Shown here: piece by piece, positions 1 to 8,141 of the stretch
Layout of the letters: each line of letters starts with the position of its first letter
How positions within the stretch are numbered: position 1 is the stretch's first letter
Assembly: GCA_017311185.1 (NCBI GenBank)
Contig: JAESUZ010005462.1
Coordinates: 2,790,001 to 2,854,000, forward strand
Direction of reading: 5' to 3'
DNA length: 64,000 bases
Source: Proteles cristata cristata
Lineage: Eukaryota > Chordata > Mammalia > Carnivora > Hyaenidae
Position numbers and translations under genes: made by a program
Notes under the pieces: generated by a model
What the model saw: the letters and a program-made list of their open reading frames with translations, nothing else
What the model was told of the DNA's origin: nothing
Database searches by the model: none

Positions 1-102
1 GAGGGGGGTGATGGGCATGGAGGAGGACTCTTGTGGGGATGAGCACTGGGTGTTATATGGAAAACAACTTGACAATAAACTATTTGTGAAAAAAAAAAGA
101 GA
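1..102 (+). mobile_element. L1 3' end fragment (carnivore L1), first copy
   Basis: The stretch carries the carnivore L1 3'UTR signature 'GATGAGCACTGGGTGTTATA' and runs into an A-rich tail at about 89-102. The window edge cuts it on the left. It has no coding potential. A second copy of the same 3' end lies about 390 bp downstream. Confidence 0.7.
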
Positions 103-485
103 AATGGTTTATCTACACAATGGAATACTACATGGCAATGAGAAAAAATGCAATCTGGCCATTTGCAGCAACGTGGACAGAACTCGAGGGTGTTATACTG
201 AGCAAAACAAGTCAGGCAAAGAAAGACAGATACCATATGTTTTCACTTATAAATGGAACAGGAAAAATTAACAGAGGATCATGGGGGAGGAGAAGGGGAA
301 AAATAGTTGGGAAGAGGGAGGGAGTGAAGACATGAGAGACTCTTGAATACTGCGAATGAACTGAGGGCTAATGGGGTTGGGGGAGAAGGGAAAATGAGTG
401 ATGGGCACGGAGGAGAGCACTTGCTGGGATGAGCACTGGGTGTTATATGGAAACCAACTTGATAATAAATTATGAAAGGAAAAAA
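103..485 (+). mobile_element. L1 3' end fragment, second copy
   Basis: The text from about 111 ('ctacacaatggaatactaca') to the repeated 'GATGAGCACTGGGTGTTATA' at about 431 matches the 3' part of carnivore L1 in + orientation, followed by an A-rich tail at 473-485. Short ORFs here (for example 120-335) are decayed L1 sequence, not genes. Confidence 0.75.
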
Positions 486-507
486 ACTTTATAGCTTATT
501 AAAAAAA

Positions 508-541
508 TAGATGCTTAACCAACTAAGCCACCCAGGTCCCC
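508..541 (-). mobile_element. SINE head fragment
   Basis: The reverse complement reads as the CAN-SINE head (GGGGACCTGGGTGGCTTAG...). Only the first ~34 bp are recognisable and no TSD is visible. Confidence 0.55.
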
Positions 542-1040
542 TTTTAAGGTTCATCTTAAATGCCACTTCCTCTATGAAGACTTTGCCAGTGTTCCAAGAC
601 AGAATTAAATGTTTCTTTTTCATGTTGTTTATTTCATTTAAAGGCTCTTTTTAAGAATAATATCTGTTAAAGTATCTATATAATCCAATAGACTTGAGAT
701 ACTTGAAGGCGTGATATTATGATTGCTTGAATCTTCAGTGACCAGCATAATACTTGTTATTATAATAAGCTCATGTTTAAGAGACCTTGTTCTATGTATT
801 TTTTAACCAGGATCCCTTGATCTTTTTAATACCTGTCATCCTAACCATTCCATATACCCTCTTGCCTTTCACAGCCAAACTTTTGCCACATGGTCTTTAA
901 CTATATTATTACCTTAATTTCTCCACCATCCAATATTCCCTCTTCTACTAAAATTTGACAGTTGTTCTCACTACTTTATAGAAACAACACTCATGAAACA
1001 CCCAATAATTTTCCTTCTTATTACATATCTTATTTTAAAA
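542..1040. other. Unassigned AT-rich flank
   Basis: No ORF, RNA gene or repeat that I recognise. The base composition is AT-rich and resembles ordinary intergenic DNA. Confidence 0.4.
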
Positions 1041-1444
1041 TAATTTGTGTATGAGACGTAAAAATGGCTAACAGATACCTAAAAATGTGTTCAACATCAC
1101 TAATCATTAGAGAAATGAAAATCAAATCCACATGAGATGAATGGCTATTACGATAAAGAAAAAACTAACAAGTTTTGACAAGGATGGGAACCATTGTACA
1201 CTGTTCATGTGAATGTTAATTGGTGCAGCCACTATGAAAAACAGCTTTAAAAACCTTAAAAAAATAAAAAATGTAACTACCATATTATTCACGTATTCCA
1301 CTTCTGTGTATTTATCCAAAGGAAAATGAAATCACTCACTCAAAAAGATATCTGTACCCCTATGTTCACGGCAGCATCATGTATAATAGCTAAGACATGT
1401 AAACAAACTTAAGTGTCCATTGATGGATGAATGGAGAAAGAAGC

Positions 1445-1498
<54 letters not shown>

Positions 1499-2042
1499 CC
1501 AAGTGTGTGTGTGTGTGTGTGTGTGTGTATTAATTCTGCCATTTGTAAAAACATGGATGGACCTTGAAGTTGTTATGCTAAATGAGATAAGTCAGGCAGC
1601 TAAAGTATGATCTCACTTAGATATTGAATTTTTTTAAAAAAATCAGATTCATAGATACAGAGAAAAGATTGATGTTTGCTAGAGGCAGGTGGACAAGATA
1701 AGTGAAGGTGGTCAAAAGACGTGAACTTCCAGTTGTAAAATAAATAAGTCATGGGAGTGTAATGTAGTATATGGTGACTATGCTTAATACTGTTTTATAT
1801 ATTTTAAAGTTACTAAGAGAGCACATCTTAAAAGTTCTCATCACAAGAAAAAATTTTTGTAACTATGTGTGGTGATCGATGTTAATTAAACTTATTGTGG
1901 TGATCATCTCATAACATACATCTATATCAAATCATTACGTTGTAGGCCAAAAACTAATACAATGTGATATGTCAATTGTATCTAAATTTAATTAATTAAG
2001 AATCATTTGTATATAATTTGTTTCTCTGATAGACCATTAAAA
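1041..2042 (+). mobile_element. Older L1 3' fragment with embedded TG/TA microsatellite
   Basis: Phrases such as 'ggaaccattgtacactgttc' and 'agtgtccattgatggatgaa' are typical of the 3' half of mammalian L1M elements in + orientation. The reading frame is completely decayed. The provirus integrated into or just beside its 3' end (TSD at 2043-2048). Confidence 0.7.
1447..1528. repeat. Compound microsatellite (TG)n-(TA)n-(TG)n
   Basis: Two TG runs (about 1447-1467 and 1504-1528) flank an interrupted TATA(G) run. Likely polymorphic in length. Confidence 0.9.
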
Positions 2043-2048
2043 ATTGCT
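2043..2048. repeat. Target-site duplication of provirus, left copy (ATTGCT)
   Basis: ATTGCT directly abuts the left LTR and is matched exactly by 8142-8147 beyond the other LTR. Six-base duplications are typical of betaretroviral and class II ERV integration. Confidence 0.9.
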
Positions 2049-2494
2049 TGTTGCGGACGAAATGACACAAAGGACAAGACACACACAAAAGACAGACAGA
2101 CACCACTCCGGCCGGAGGAACAATTCTATGCAAGCCCCTCTTGCGGTTTATTTTATACCCAGTAACTGGATACAAACTGAAATCTACAAGATGCATTCCT
2201 TTACCAATTAAGGGCAAGTAGCCAAACACATTTCAAGGACAGCGGGGAGCAAAAGGGAGGAAGCGACCACAACATGTTTACTAAGAGGCCTGCTCACAAT
2301 TCCAGCCTCCTCATTTCTAAGGACGGCACGTTCCCTCGTTTGCGAGCAGACCATGAAACTTGGATATTGTGTGCAGGCCTCCTGGCAGAGCATCCTGTTT
2401 GCAGGCATGATCTGCCCAGGCAGGGAGCCCCATGTGCAGGCACATCCCCGCGTCCCTAACCACGCTTTCTTGTGGTCACTGTCGGGCTCCCACA
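2049..2494 (-). repeat. 3' LTR of the provirus (446 bp)
   Basis: The minus strand begins TGTGGGAGCCCGACAG and ends in ...CAACA, giving the standard TG...CA ends. It aligns along its whole length with 7692-8141. I count six substitutions (all transitions) and three small indels (1, 2 and 3 bp). It contains the same TATAAAATAAA block as the other LTR (about 2148-2158), which can serve as TATA box or polyadenylation signal. Confidence 0.95.
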
Positions 2495-3165
2495 TCTCCC
2501 CCTTTTTTCTGAGAAGCGGTAGCAAACTGCAAGGCGGCGAGAACGCGTTTTCTATCCTTTTTTAGTTGTTGCCTTCTTCGCCAGCACTGGAAGACTAGAA
2601 TAATAACACAGCATAAAAGTATTATGAATTAAGTATTCGCGAGAACAGTTCCAATTAGAGCAGACACATGTCCAAGAGGGTTCAAATTATTCATCCCTTT
2701 CTGTAAATCCCTTAACAGATCAGACCCAGTAATGTCAGGTAGTGTTTTGCTAAATGTAGACAAAATTTGCTGCTCTAACTCCATAATTTCCTTAGTTAGG
2801 TTTTGATGCCCTGTTAATGACCATTTCACCTTTTCCCAACCTTCACTCATGTTAAAAGGCACAGATGTTATACATCATTGAGAGGAGTTCCAATCACATT
2901 TCAATACACTTTTTGTGGATAAGACAGTTAATTGATCCCCAAGCCATGAAACAGTATGTTGAAGATTGAGTACATCAGTTGCAAGTTGTGCATCCAGATC
3001 TCGTTGTTGTTGCCATAATAAATGAGAGTCTTTATGCTGTTCCCGTACAAAGTCTGCTGTTTAGAATCCTTGATGCAAAGCAAGTCCAGCCACGGCAGCG
3101 GTTGCAATAACTGCAGCCACTGCAAGAACTGAAGCTATGATTAGTCCAAGCATGCGTTGGGACCG
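2476..3165 (-). pseudogene. env: env transmembrane (TM) subunit, broken
   Basis: Retroviral Env TM mediates membrane fusion. The remnant starts at an RxxR-type cleavage motif (RSQR, 3154-3165), followed by an Ala/Val-rich hydrophobic fusion-peptide-like stretch (about 3070-3153), an ectodomain with sequons and a Leu-rich coiled-coil-like region (2629-2862 is open), then a hydrophobic membrane span (about 2577-2628) and a basic Arg/Lys-rich tail. The tail frame crosses the polypurine tract and stops inside the LTR (TGA at 2476-2478), as in class II retroviruses. Lesions are in-frame stops at 3061-3063, near 2876 and at 2629-2631 (just before the membrane span), and a frame change relative to the surface subunit. 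No functional fusion protein can be made. Confidence 0.85.
2495..2510 (-). other. Polypurine tract of the provirus
   Basis: On the minus strand AGAAAAAAGGGGGAGA immediately precedes the 3' LTR. This is the expected plus-strand primer site. The env tail frame reads through it into the LTR. Confidence 0.9.
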
Positions 3166-3286
3166 GTGAAGCAAGGTCTGTATAGCAGTCACCAAATGAG
3201 ATACAGCAAAAGAGTCCGACCAAGGTCTTGTCAAATTTACAGGTAACCATACTTCGGTTCAAGTTTTAACAATCACCAATGAAAAA

Positions 3287-4285
3287 TTAGTTATTGATTT
3301 GTGTTTCAACACTTTTCCACCATGACTGATTTACACATTGTGTTAAATTACAATGATTACATGATATAGATCCCTCTGTAGCATTCCAAGTCCAATTCCC
3401 ATACAGCAATGCAAAGGGGTATTTTAGACAAACTGTAGCAGAATAGGATTTATTAACATGCAAGTTAACATGAAAGGGACCTGAACCATCAGTCATATTC
3501 AAAGTATAGTTTCCTGACCATATAGTGAGATTCCCTGAAACTGCCCATAATTTCCAAATATTCCCTTGAAAGTGGTGATACTCTAACAATTGCAACTGAG
3601 GGGGAACGAGTGCAAATTGCTGCCATTTTACGGTTTCATTACTGTTACCCATTAAAGTACCATTAATTCGATGCCATTTGAAAGTTTTGTTAGACCATTT
3701 TTCCAAAATTTGACCATGATCAGGGCTCCAATCTACAATAACAAATCCAGAATAATTCATGACCTTAAAGGGCCCATGACTTCGGCATCTTTCCCATTCC
3801 AAAGATTCTAGAGAAGGAATAAAAAAATTAGAAGGGCATAATGGTATAAAGGTATCAGGATGGTGACTCATCGGCGTCGTAGAGGTGTTGAATCCCCTGG
3901 TGGAAACAAGTACAGTAAAGACAGCAGGATGATAATTATTATAGGTTATCCCCCAGGTATTATAAGAGTGATGATTATGCTTCCTTGTAGAGAGGCAAAA
4001 GGGATGTCCTCCGATGCACAAGGGAAGACCCTCCACTGCAACAGTAACATTACTTATGTTATATTGATTATTATGATGATACAGATGCTCAATTCCTCCA
4101 CACGCGGGTGGTGGGAAGAATGCAGTTTCATTGGTGCATACCTGTGCTTCAGGTTCACCCCAAGAGACAGCTCTCACAAGAGGAGGATTAGGAACATAAG
4201 CCAAATAAGTATATTCTATCGCTTGTGCATACATGACCTGACAGGTAATCACAGCCATCTTCTCTTCTTTCCTTCGAAAATGCAA
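3287..4285 (-). pseudogene. env: env surface (SU) subunit, long open remnant
   Basis: An open frame of 332 codons (first ATG at 4256-4258) resembles the betaretroviral/HML-type surface glycoprotein. It has an aromatic 'YVPNPP' motif near residue 30, sixteen N-glycosylation sequons and a CNHC (CxxC) motif near the C-end. SU normally binds the host receptor on the virion surface. No cleavable signal peptide is visible at this start, so the N-terminal leader appears lost with the integrase C-terminus in a deletion near 4290-4330. The frame ends at 3284-3286, before the cleavage site, and TM lies in another frame. It is longer than the other remnants but clearly incomplete. The 145-codon + strand ORF at 3860-4297 is its shadow. 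Confidence 0.85.
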
Positions 4286-4330
4286 TTCTGCTGCTGATAG
4301 ATTTTCTTTGCTCCAAATATTCAGAAAATT

Positions 4331-4932
4331 TTAAGTTAGTAAGGTTTTATTCAAGATATGATTAGCCCTTTCAATAATAGCTTGTCCTTGACTATTATAA
4401 GGGATGCCAAAAGTATGAATTACATGATATTGGGATAAAAAATGAGCTAATTTTGCAGATTGGTAGGCGGGTGCATTATCAGTTTTCAATTCAGTTGGGA
4501 CCCCCATAACTGCAAAACAAGATAATAAATGAGTAATAACAGCATCAGCCTTTTCAGAATGTAATGTAGTAGCCCATTGGAAATGTGTGCATGTATCTAT
4601 AGTATGATGGACGCATTTTTGTTGTCCAAAGGATGAAATAAAAATTACATCCATTTGCCATACCTGATTTGCTTGCAATCCTCTTATGGTGACACCTGGT
4701 GGGGTAAATGGTAAGGTAAAAGGTGCACAAATAGAACAACGGCTAACAATATTTTGAGCTTGTTTTCGAGTAATAGCATAAGATTTTTTTAATCCTGTAG
4801 AGTTAGTATGTTGCAAACGATGCTCTTGTTTTGCTGCTTCTATAGGATAAAGTAATGCATCAATTACAGCATATCCGAATGACAAGGGTCCAGGAAGGGA
4901 GGAATGTGCACAGATATGGGTAAAGAAAATTA
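4331..4932 (-). pseudogene. pol: RNase H C-end plus integrase, C-terminally truncated
   Basis: The upstream part (about 4840-4932) has the 'HSSLPGPL' motif and last acidic residue typical of the end of retroviral RNase H. Integrase follows: an HHCC zinc-binding region (HRLQH, then CSIC about 4733-4744), then the catalytic core with Asp in 'WQMDV', Asp in 'KTDNAPAY' and Glu in 'AIIERAN'. I count exactly 35 residues between the second Asp and the Glu, so the DD35E triad is preserved. Integrase inserts viral DNA into chromosomes. The protein stops at 4331 right after the core, and the C-terminal DNA-binding domain is missing, so this copy is not expected to work alone. Confidence 0.9.
4922..4932. 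repeat. SINE TSD left (11 bp)
   Basis: AAAGAAAATTA here is repeated exactly at 5153-5163, on the other side of the SINE inserted in the provirus pol region. Confidence 0.9.
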
Positions 4933-5152
4933 GGGGCGCCTGGGTGGCTTAGTCGGTTAAGCATCCAACTTTCGCTTAGGTCATGATCTCACGGTTCGTG
5001 GATTTGAGCCCCGCGTCGGGCCCTGTGCTGACTGCCAGCTCAGAGCCTGGAGCCTGTTTCAGAGTCTGTGTCTCCCTCTCTCTCTGACCCTCCCCTGCTC
5101 ATGCTATCTCTCTCCTAGAAATAAATAAAAATATTAAAAAAAATAAAAAAAA
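4933..5152 (+). mobile_element. Young CAN-SINE inserted in provirus pol
   Basis: A full-length tRNA-Lys-derived SINE with intact head (GGGGCGCCTGGGTGGC), CT-rich middle and AAATAAATAAAA tail, flanked by a perfect 11-bp TSD. It splits the RNase H reading frame. Diagnostic positions ('TTTCGCTTAGGTCATG', 'CTGACTGCCAG', 'CTCCTAGAAATAAATA') place it in the same subgroup as copies at 20351, 22788, 39543, 52498 and 53806. Confidence 0.95.
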
Positions 5153-5163
5153 AAAGAAAATTA

Positions 5164-5395
5164 ATTCTGAAAGCTGCAGAAGTGATCGTTGTACCTGATA
5201 AAACAATTTGTCAATATCTGTTTTAAGAGTTATAGGCAGTGAAACCTGAGGAAGCTGCAAACAAGAGAGAACAGCATACCGAGAATCCGAAACAATGTTA
5301 ACAGGGAGTTGAGGAAAGTCTTGCAAAACTAAGTAAATAGCCCACAGCTCAGCAGGCTGCACAGAGCAAAAGGAATGGGGAAGGCAGAAGAGGCA
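5164..5395 (-). pseudogene. pol: RNase H fragment (pol)
   Basis: The minus-strand frame has 'QPAELWAIYLVLQ' and 'IVSDSRYAVLS', matching the retroviral RNase H region with the catalytic Glu and second Asp. The first catalytic Asp would lie upstream, where the frame is lost (the neighbouring ORF 5349-5588 is shifted). The 3' part continues beyond the SINE at 4932. RNase H removes RNA from the RNA:DNA hybrid in reverse transcription. Broken by frameshift and SINE insertion. Confidence 0.8.
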
Positions 5396-5649
5396 AGTTG
5401 ACAGCAAGAGGCAGAGAAAGAGAATTAGCAGTTTTAAATTTTGTGAACTTAGACAGAAGGGTAGACGTAAGGTTTGTTAGGCAGTCTATCAGTCTGGAGA
5501 AGACAAGGAACTTCCCCGAAACAAAAGGAGTTTCAGCAGCTGCTTGGGAATATTCCGTAAAGTCCCCGTCTCGAGGTAAACCAGCCACAGTTGGCTTCAG
5601 TTATAGCCATTAATCTGGGGAAAGAATGAGTGAGAAGCCCTCAACATTT

Positions 5650-6312
5650 ACTAGAAAGAGGAACAGAGAACAGGAGAGAGTTAACATCCCCTTCAGTCTA
5701 AATTTATTTCAGCCAAAACAATAAGGTCCCCTTTATGAGGTTTTTCCAGATATTGGTTGGGCACTCTTGTAGTGAGGCAATGTCACAAAGACAGACAAAG
5801 GGTTGGGGGTGCCCTCTCTAATGAGGGGACCAGTCAGATGTCAGTTTGGTCGTGTCCCAAAAGAACTTAAGGGATGCTTAGCTGTAGTGGTCTCAGCTTG
5901 GGAAACTATTCCGATGCCACCATAGACTGTATGCCGTTTACCACAAAATCGCAGACAGGCACAGTCAGACCCCATAGGCTTTTTGGGACCTTAAGGGTGC
6001 CCACCCGTGGAGCCACAGAATCAAACCCAGCAGGCAAGCCAGACCGAATTGCATATTCACATCTATATATATACTAGAGGTTACTATATTCCTTCTCACA
6101 GAAATTCTACAGATAAGACTAACAATGACAATGACAAACAGGACAAAACAGATACAGAAGTAGCCACAAAACAGGTTTATGAGTTTGCTGAAGGGCCAAC
6201 TGACGTCTCGGTGTGCCCTGGGGGAGGGAAATAGCTGCGTCCAGCTTTTCATTTAATCCCCCAGACAGAAGCACATGTGCATTTAAGGGTCCAGATGATA
6301 AATTGATTTACC
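5650..6312 (-). other. Unassigned module inside the provirus where the RT core should be
   Basis: Between the RT stub (ending 6313) and RNase H remnants lies about 650 bp in which I find no RT motif (no YxDD) in any minus frame. A 95-codon minus ORF (5965-6252) has a long Ile/Val/Phe/Cys-rich hydrophobic stretch (about residues 26-51), followed by an internal Met and a second signal-peptide-like segment (MQFGLACLLGLILWL). The segment could be rearranged viral sequence, captured sequence or an inserted unrelated repeat. I cannot assign a function. Confidence 0.4.
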
Positions 6313-6351
6313 TCATTTTTTCTTAATAACAAAAATGGGAGTGCTCGAGGA
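6313..6351 (-). pseudogene. pol: Reverse transcriptase N-terminal stub
   Basis: The minus strand encodes STPIFVIKKK, then a stop (TGA, 6313-6315), then GK. This matches the conserved start of the retroviral RT palm/fingers region, where Ser is usual at the stop position. Only about 13 codons remain before similarity ends. A deletion joins it closely to the dUTPase, so no protease (DTGA-type motif) is visible in between. Confidence 0.65.
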
Positions 6352-6387
6352 ACTTGAGCAGTGGCCACTAATTTTCTGATGGAATGG

Positions 6388-6744
6388 TTACAGAAGCCCC
6401 CATGGGGGAGACAAGATAAGTATTTGTGCTATACGTTCTCCAGCCAATAGTGAAAGTGTAACAGAAGTAGAAACCATGATTAAAAATTCTCCAACAAAAT
6501 CAGAGTCTATAACTCCAGGAATTATGGTTAGGCCTCTTAAAACTGCGCTGCTGCGGCCCAATATTAAGCCAAAGGTGCCTTTAGGCAATGGGCCAAAAAT
6601 GTTTGTTCTTAATTTATAAATGCCACCTCCCTGAGACAAAAGAACATTTTCAGTGAGAGGTAAATCAGCAGCCGCACTCCCTGAAGTTGCAGAGAGTAAA
6701 TCTGACACCATTAAAGGTTTGGCTATTCCTGATGTAGCAGTCAT
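6388..6744 (-). pseudogene. pro: dUTPase domain (pro), 3' truncated, open frame
   Basis: A 118-codon ATG-started frame shows four of the five trimeric dUTPase motifs in order: AADL (25-28), GRSS (63-66), PGVIDSDFVGE (76-86) and GERIAQ (102-107). The enzyme hydrolyses dUTP to dUMP and PPi. Betaretroviruses carry it as part of the Pro polyprotein. The Gly-rich motif 5 and the downstream aspartic protease are missing: the frame ends shortly after motif 4. The catalytic-loop Tyr is Phe here. The domain is uninterrupted by stops, unlike its neighbours, but lacks the C-terminal arm needed for normal activity. Confidence 0.88.
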
Positions 6745-6819
6745 CTCTAAGGGTTGTTGGAAAACAAAGGGGTTACTTGGGGAGTGGGAGGCGTAGCCAG
6801 TTGAGTCCCCGGCATTGTT

Positions 6820-7260
6820 TTAACAATTTCCGCCCTTGGAGGGCTTCACAGCCTGAGCCAAAGCAGTAGCAAAAACAGCAGCATTATGTTCAGTTCCTCC
6901 CACTCCTGAACAAGCTCTAATATATTCAGCTATAGAAGCTCCTTGCCCTTTTAAAGGGCCCCAAACACGTTTACATTCCGAGTTTGCATTTTCAAAAGCA
7001 AGTGTCTGCAAAAGTATCTCTGAGATTTCATCACGTCCAACATCCCGCTCAACAGCCACCCGCAATCCAGCAAGAAAATCAGGATAGGGTTCATTGGGTG
7101 AGCGTGGCCAGTAGGTACAACACGGCGCCAAGCCCTAAGAAATACCTGGCGCACCTACTGTAAATCCTGGCCAGAAAATTGAGCCTGATCTCTCAAGGCT
7201 CGAAACTGTCTCTCTCCCATCCATTTATCCTCCAGGGGACCAGGAGTGTTCTGTCCCTCA
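6820..7260 (-). pseudogene. gag: gag capsid remnant, frameshifted, N-domain missing
   Basis: The 103-codon frame 6820-7131 (TTG at its start; no suitable ATG) has the major-homology-region-like 'NEPYPDFLAGLRVAVE' and the 'AFENANSECKR' block of betaretroviral capsid C-domain. Upstream capsid-like sequence with an Ala-Trp motif is in another frame (6951-7154), so at least one frameshift lies near 7100. The capsid N-domain and the p10/pp24-like region that should follow matrix are deleted. No CxxC nucleocapsid zinc knuckles are found before the dUTPase. Confidence 0.82.
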
Positions 7261-7593
7261 TTAATTTAAGTCTGCTTTCGGGCTTCCTCTTCCCACCAAC
7301 TCCTTAATTGCAGAATGCAATGCAAGTGCTTGAGTGATAGCACTACATAGAGTCCACAATTTCAAAGGGATTATGTTACCCTTATGATGCTGTTGCTGTA
7401 ATTCCTTCTGTATTAATTTCCATTCCTTAAAGTTTAATTGTACTTTGGGTTGGCACTTAAACCCATAACAATGCTGCTCCACAAGGCGAAATAACTCAGA
7501 TAAACGGCGACTAGATACCTTCACCCCGCTGGAGTGGAGAAGTCCTTTGACTAGCTCCATGTATTGTGCCTTTGCTGACGGGGAATTCCCCAT
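7261..7593 (-). pseudogene. gag: gag matrix domain, truncated
   Basis: A 110-codon frame starts MGNSPS with Gly2, the N-myristoylation signal expected of a betaretroviral matrix protein, and is rich in basic and Leu/Trp residues typical of the helical matrix fold. It starts about 80 nt downstream of the primer-binding site, after the splice donor. It stops at 7261, where a normal Gag polyprotein would continue for over 500 more residues. Matrix targets Gag to membranes. Here it would be a stand-alone fragment. Confidence 0.85.
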
Positions 7594-7641
7594 AATTTTA
7601 CCGAAAGTTCCCCTGCCTTGGACCTACAATCCCCGAGGGGT

Positions 7642-7648
7642 ACTCACC
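7642..7648 (-). promoter_or_regulatory. Leader 5' splice donor of provirus
   Basis: The minus strand reads AAAGG|GTGAGTACC between the primer-binding site and gag. This is a near-consensus donor at the position of the major splice donor used for env mRNA in betaretroviruses. Usage is inferred. Confidence 0.7.
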
Positions 7649-7670
7649 CTTTCGGTTTCGTTCGCCCTCT

Positions 7671-7689
7671 GCCCCGCGTTTGGGCGCCA
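7671..7689 (-). other. Primer-binding site, tRNA-Lys1,2-like
   Basis: Two bases after the 5' LTR the minus strand reads TGGCGCCCAAACGCGGGGC. It matches the 3' end of tRNA-Lys(CUU) except for one extra A and one T-to-C change. Lys primers are typical of betaretroviruses. Confidence 0.85.
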
Positions 7690-7691
7690 GA

Positions 7692-8141
7692 TGTTGCGAC
7701 GAAATGACACAAAGGACAAGACACACACAAAAGACAGACAGAGACACCACTCCGGCCGGAGGAACAATTCTATGCAAGCCCCTCTTGCGGTTTATTTTAT
7801 ACCCGGTAACTGGATACAAACTGAAATCTACAAGATGCATTCCTTTACCAATTAAGGGCAAGTAGCCAAACACATTTCAAGGACAGCGGGGAGCAAAAGG
7901 GAGGAAGCGACCACAACATGTTTACTAAGAGGCCTGCTCACAATTCCAGCCTCCTCCTTATTTCTAAGGACGGCACATTCCCTCGTTTGCGAGCGGACCA
8001 TGAAACTTGGGTATTGTGTGCAGGCCTCCTGGCAGAGCATCCTGTTTGCAGGCATGATCTGCCCAGGCAGGGAGCTCCATGTGCAGGCACATCCCCGCGT
8101 CCCTAACCACACTTTCTTGTGGTCACTGTCGGGCTCCCACA
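7692..8141 (-). repeat. 5' LTR of the provirus (450 bp)
   Basis: Ends TG...CA on the minus strand. It holds a TATAAAATAAA block (7792-7802) that may act as promoter TATA and/or polyadenylation signal. It is 98.7% identical to 2049-2494 over aligned bases. Four of the six differences are CpG/CpA transitions. Confidence 0.95.

Larger units (their letters stand above)
2049..8141 (-). mobile_element. Defective betaretrovirus-like (class II) endogenous provirus
   Basis: The element is a complete two-LTR insertion on the minus strand. It has TSDs, an LTR pair, a tRNA-Lys-type primer-binding site, a leader splice donor, remnants in the order gag - dUTPase - RT stub - RNase H - integrase - env, and a polypurine tract. 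The order, the dUTPase located upstream of pol, the Lys primer site and the overlap of env with the 3' LTR all point to a betaretrovirus/HML-like lineage. Total length is 6093 bp including a 220-bp SINE, far below the ~8-9 kb of a full betaretrovirus. Capsid N-domain, nucleocapsid, protease, RT core and integrase C-domain are deleted. Multiple stops and frameshifts make it replication-incompetent. I do not recognise the exact family name. Confidence 0.93.

Noticed and set aside
3860..4297. 145-codon + ORF
   Set aside because: Shadow of the minus-strand env SU frame.
4933..5152. Possible tRNA gene because of tRNA-like A/B boxes
   Set aside because: The tRNA-Lys similarity is the SINE head. 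The CT stretch, A-rich tail and TSD show it is a SINE, and the same holds for all similar hits in the window.
5965..6252. Calling the hydrophobic 95-codon frame an accessory viral gene
   Set aside because: No homology recognised, and the frame downstream of it is interrupted. Kept only as an unassigned module in the findings.
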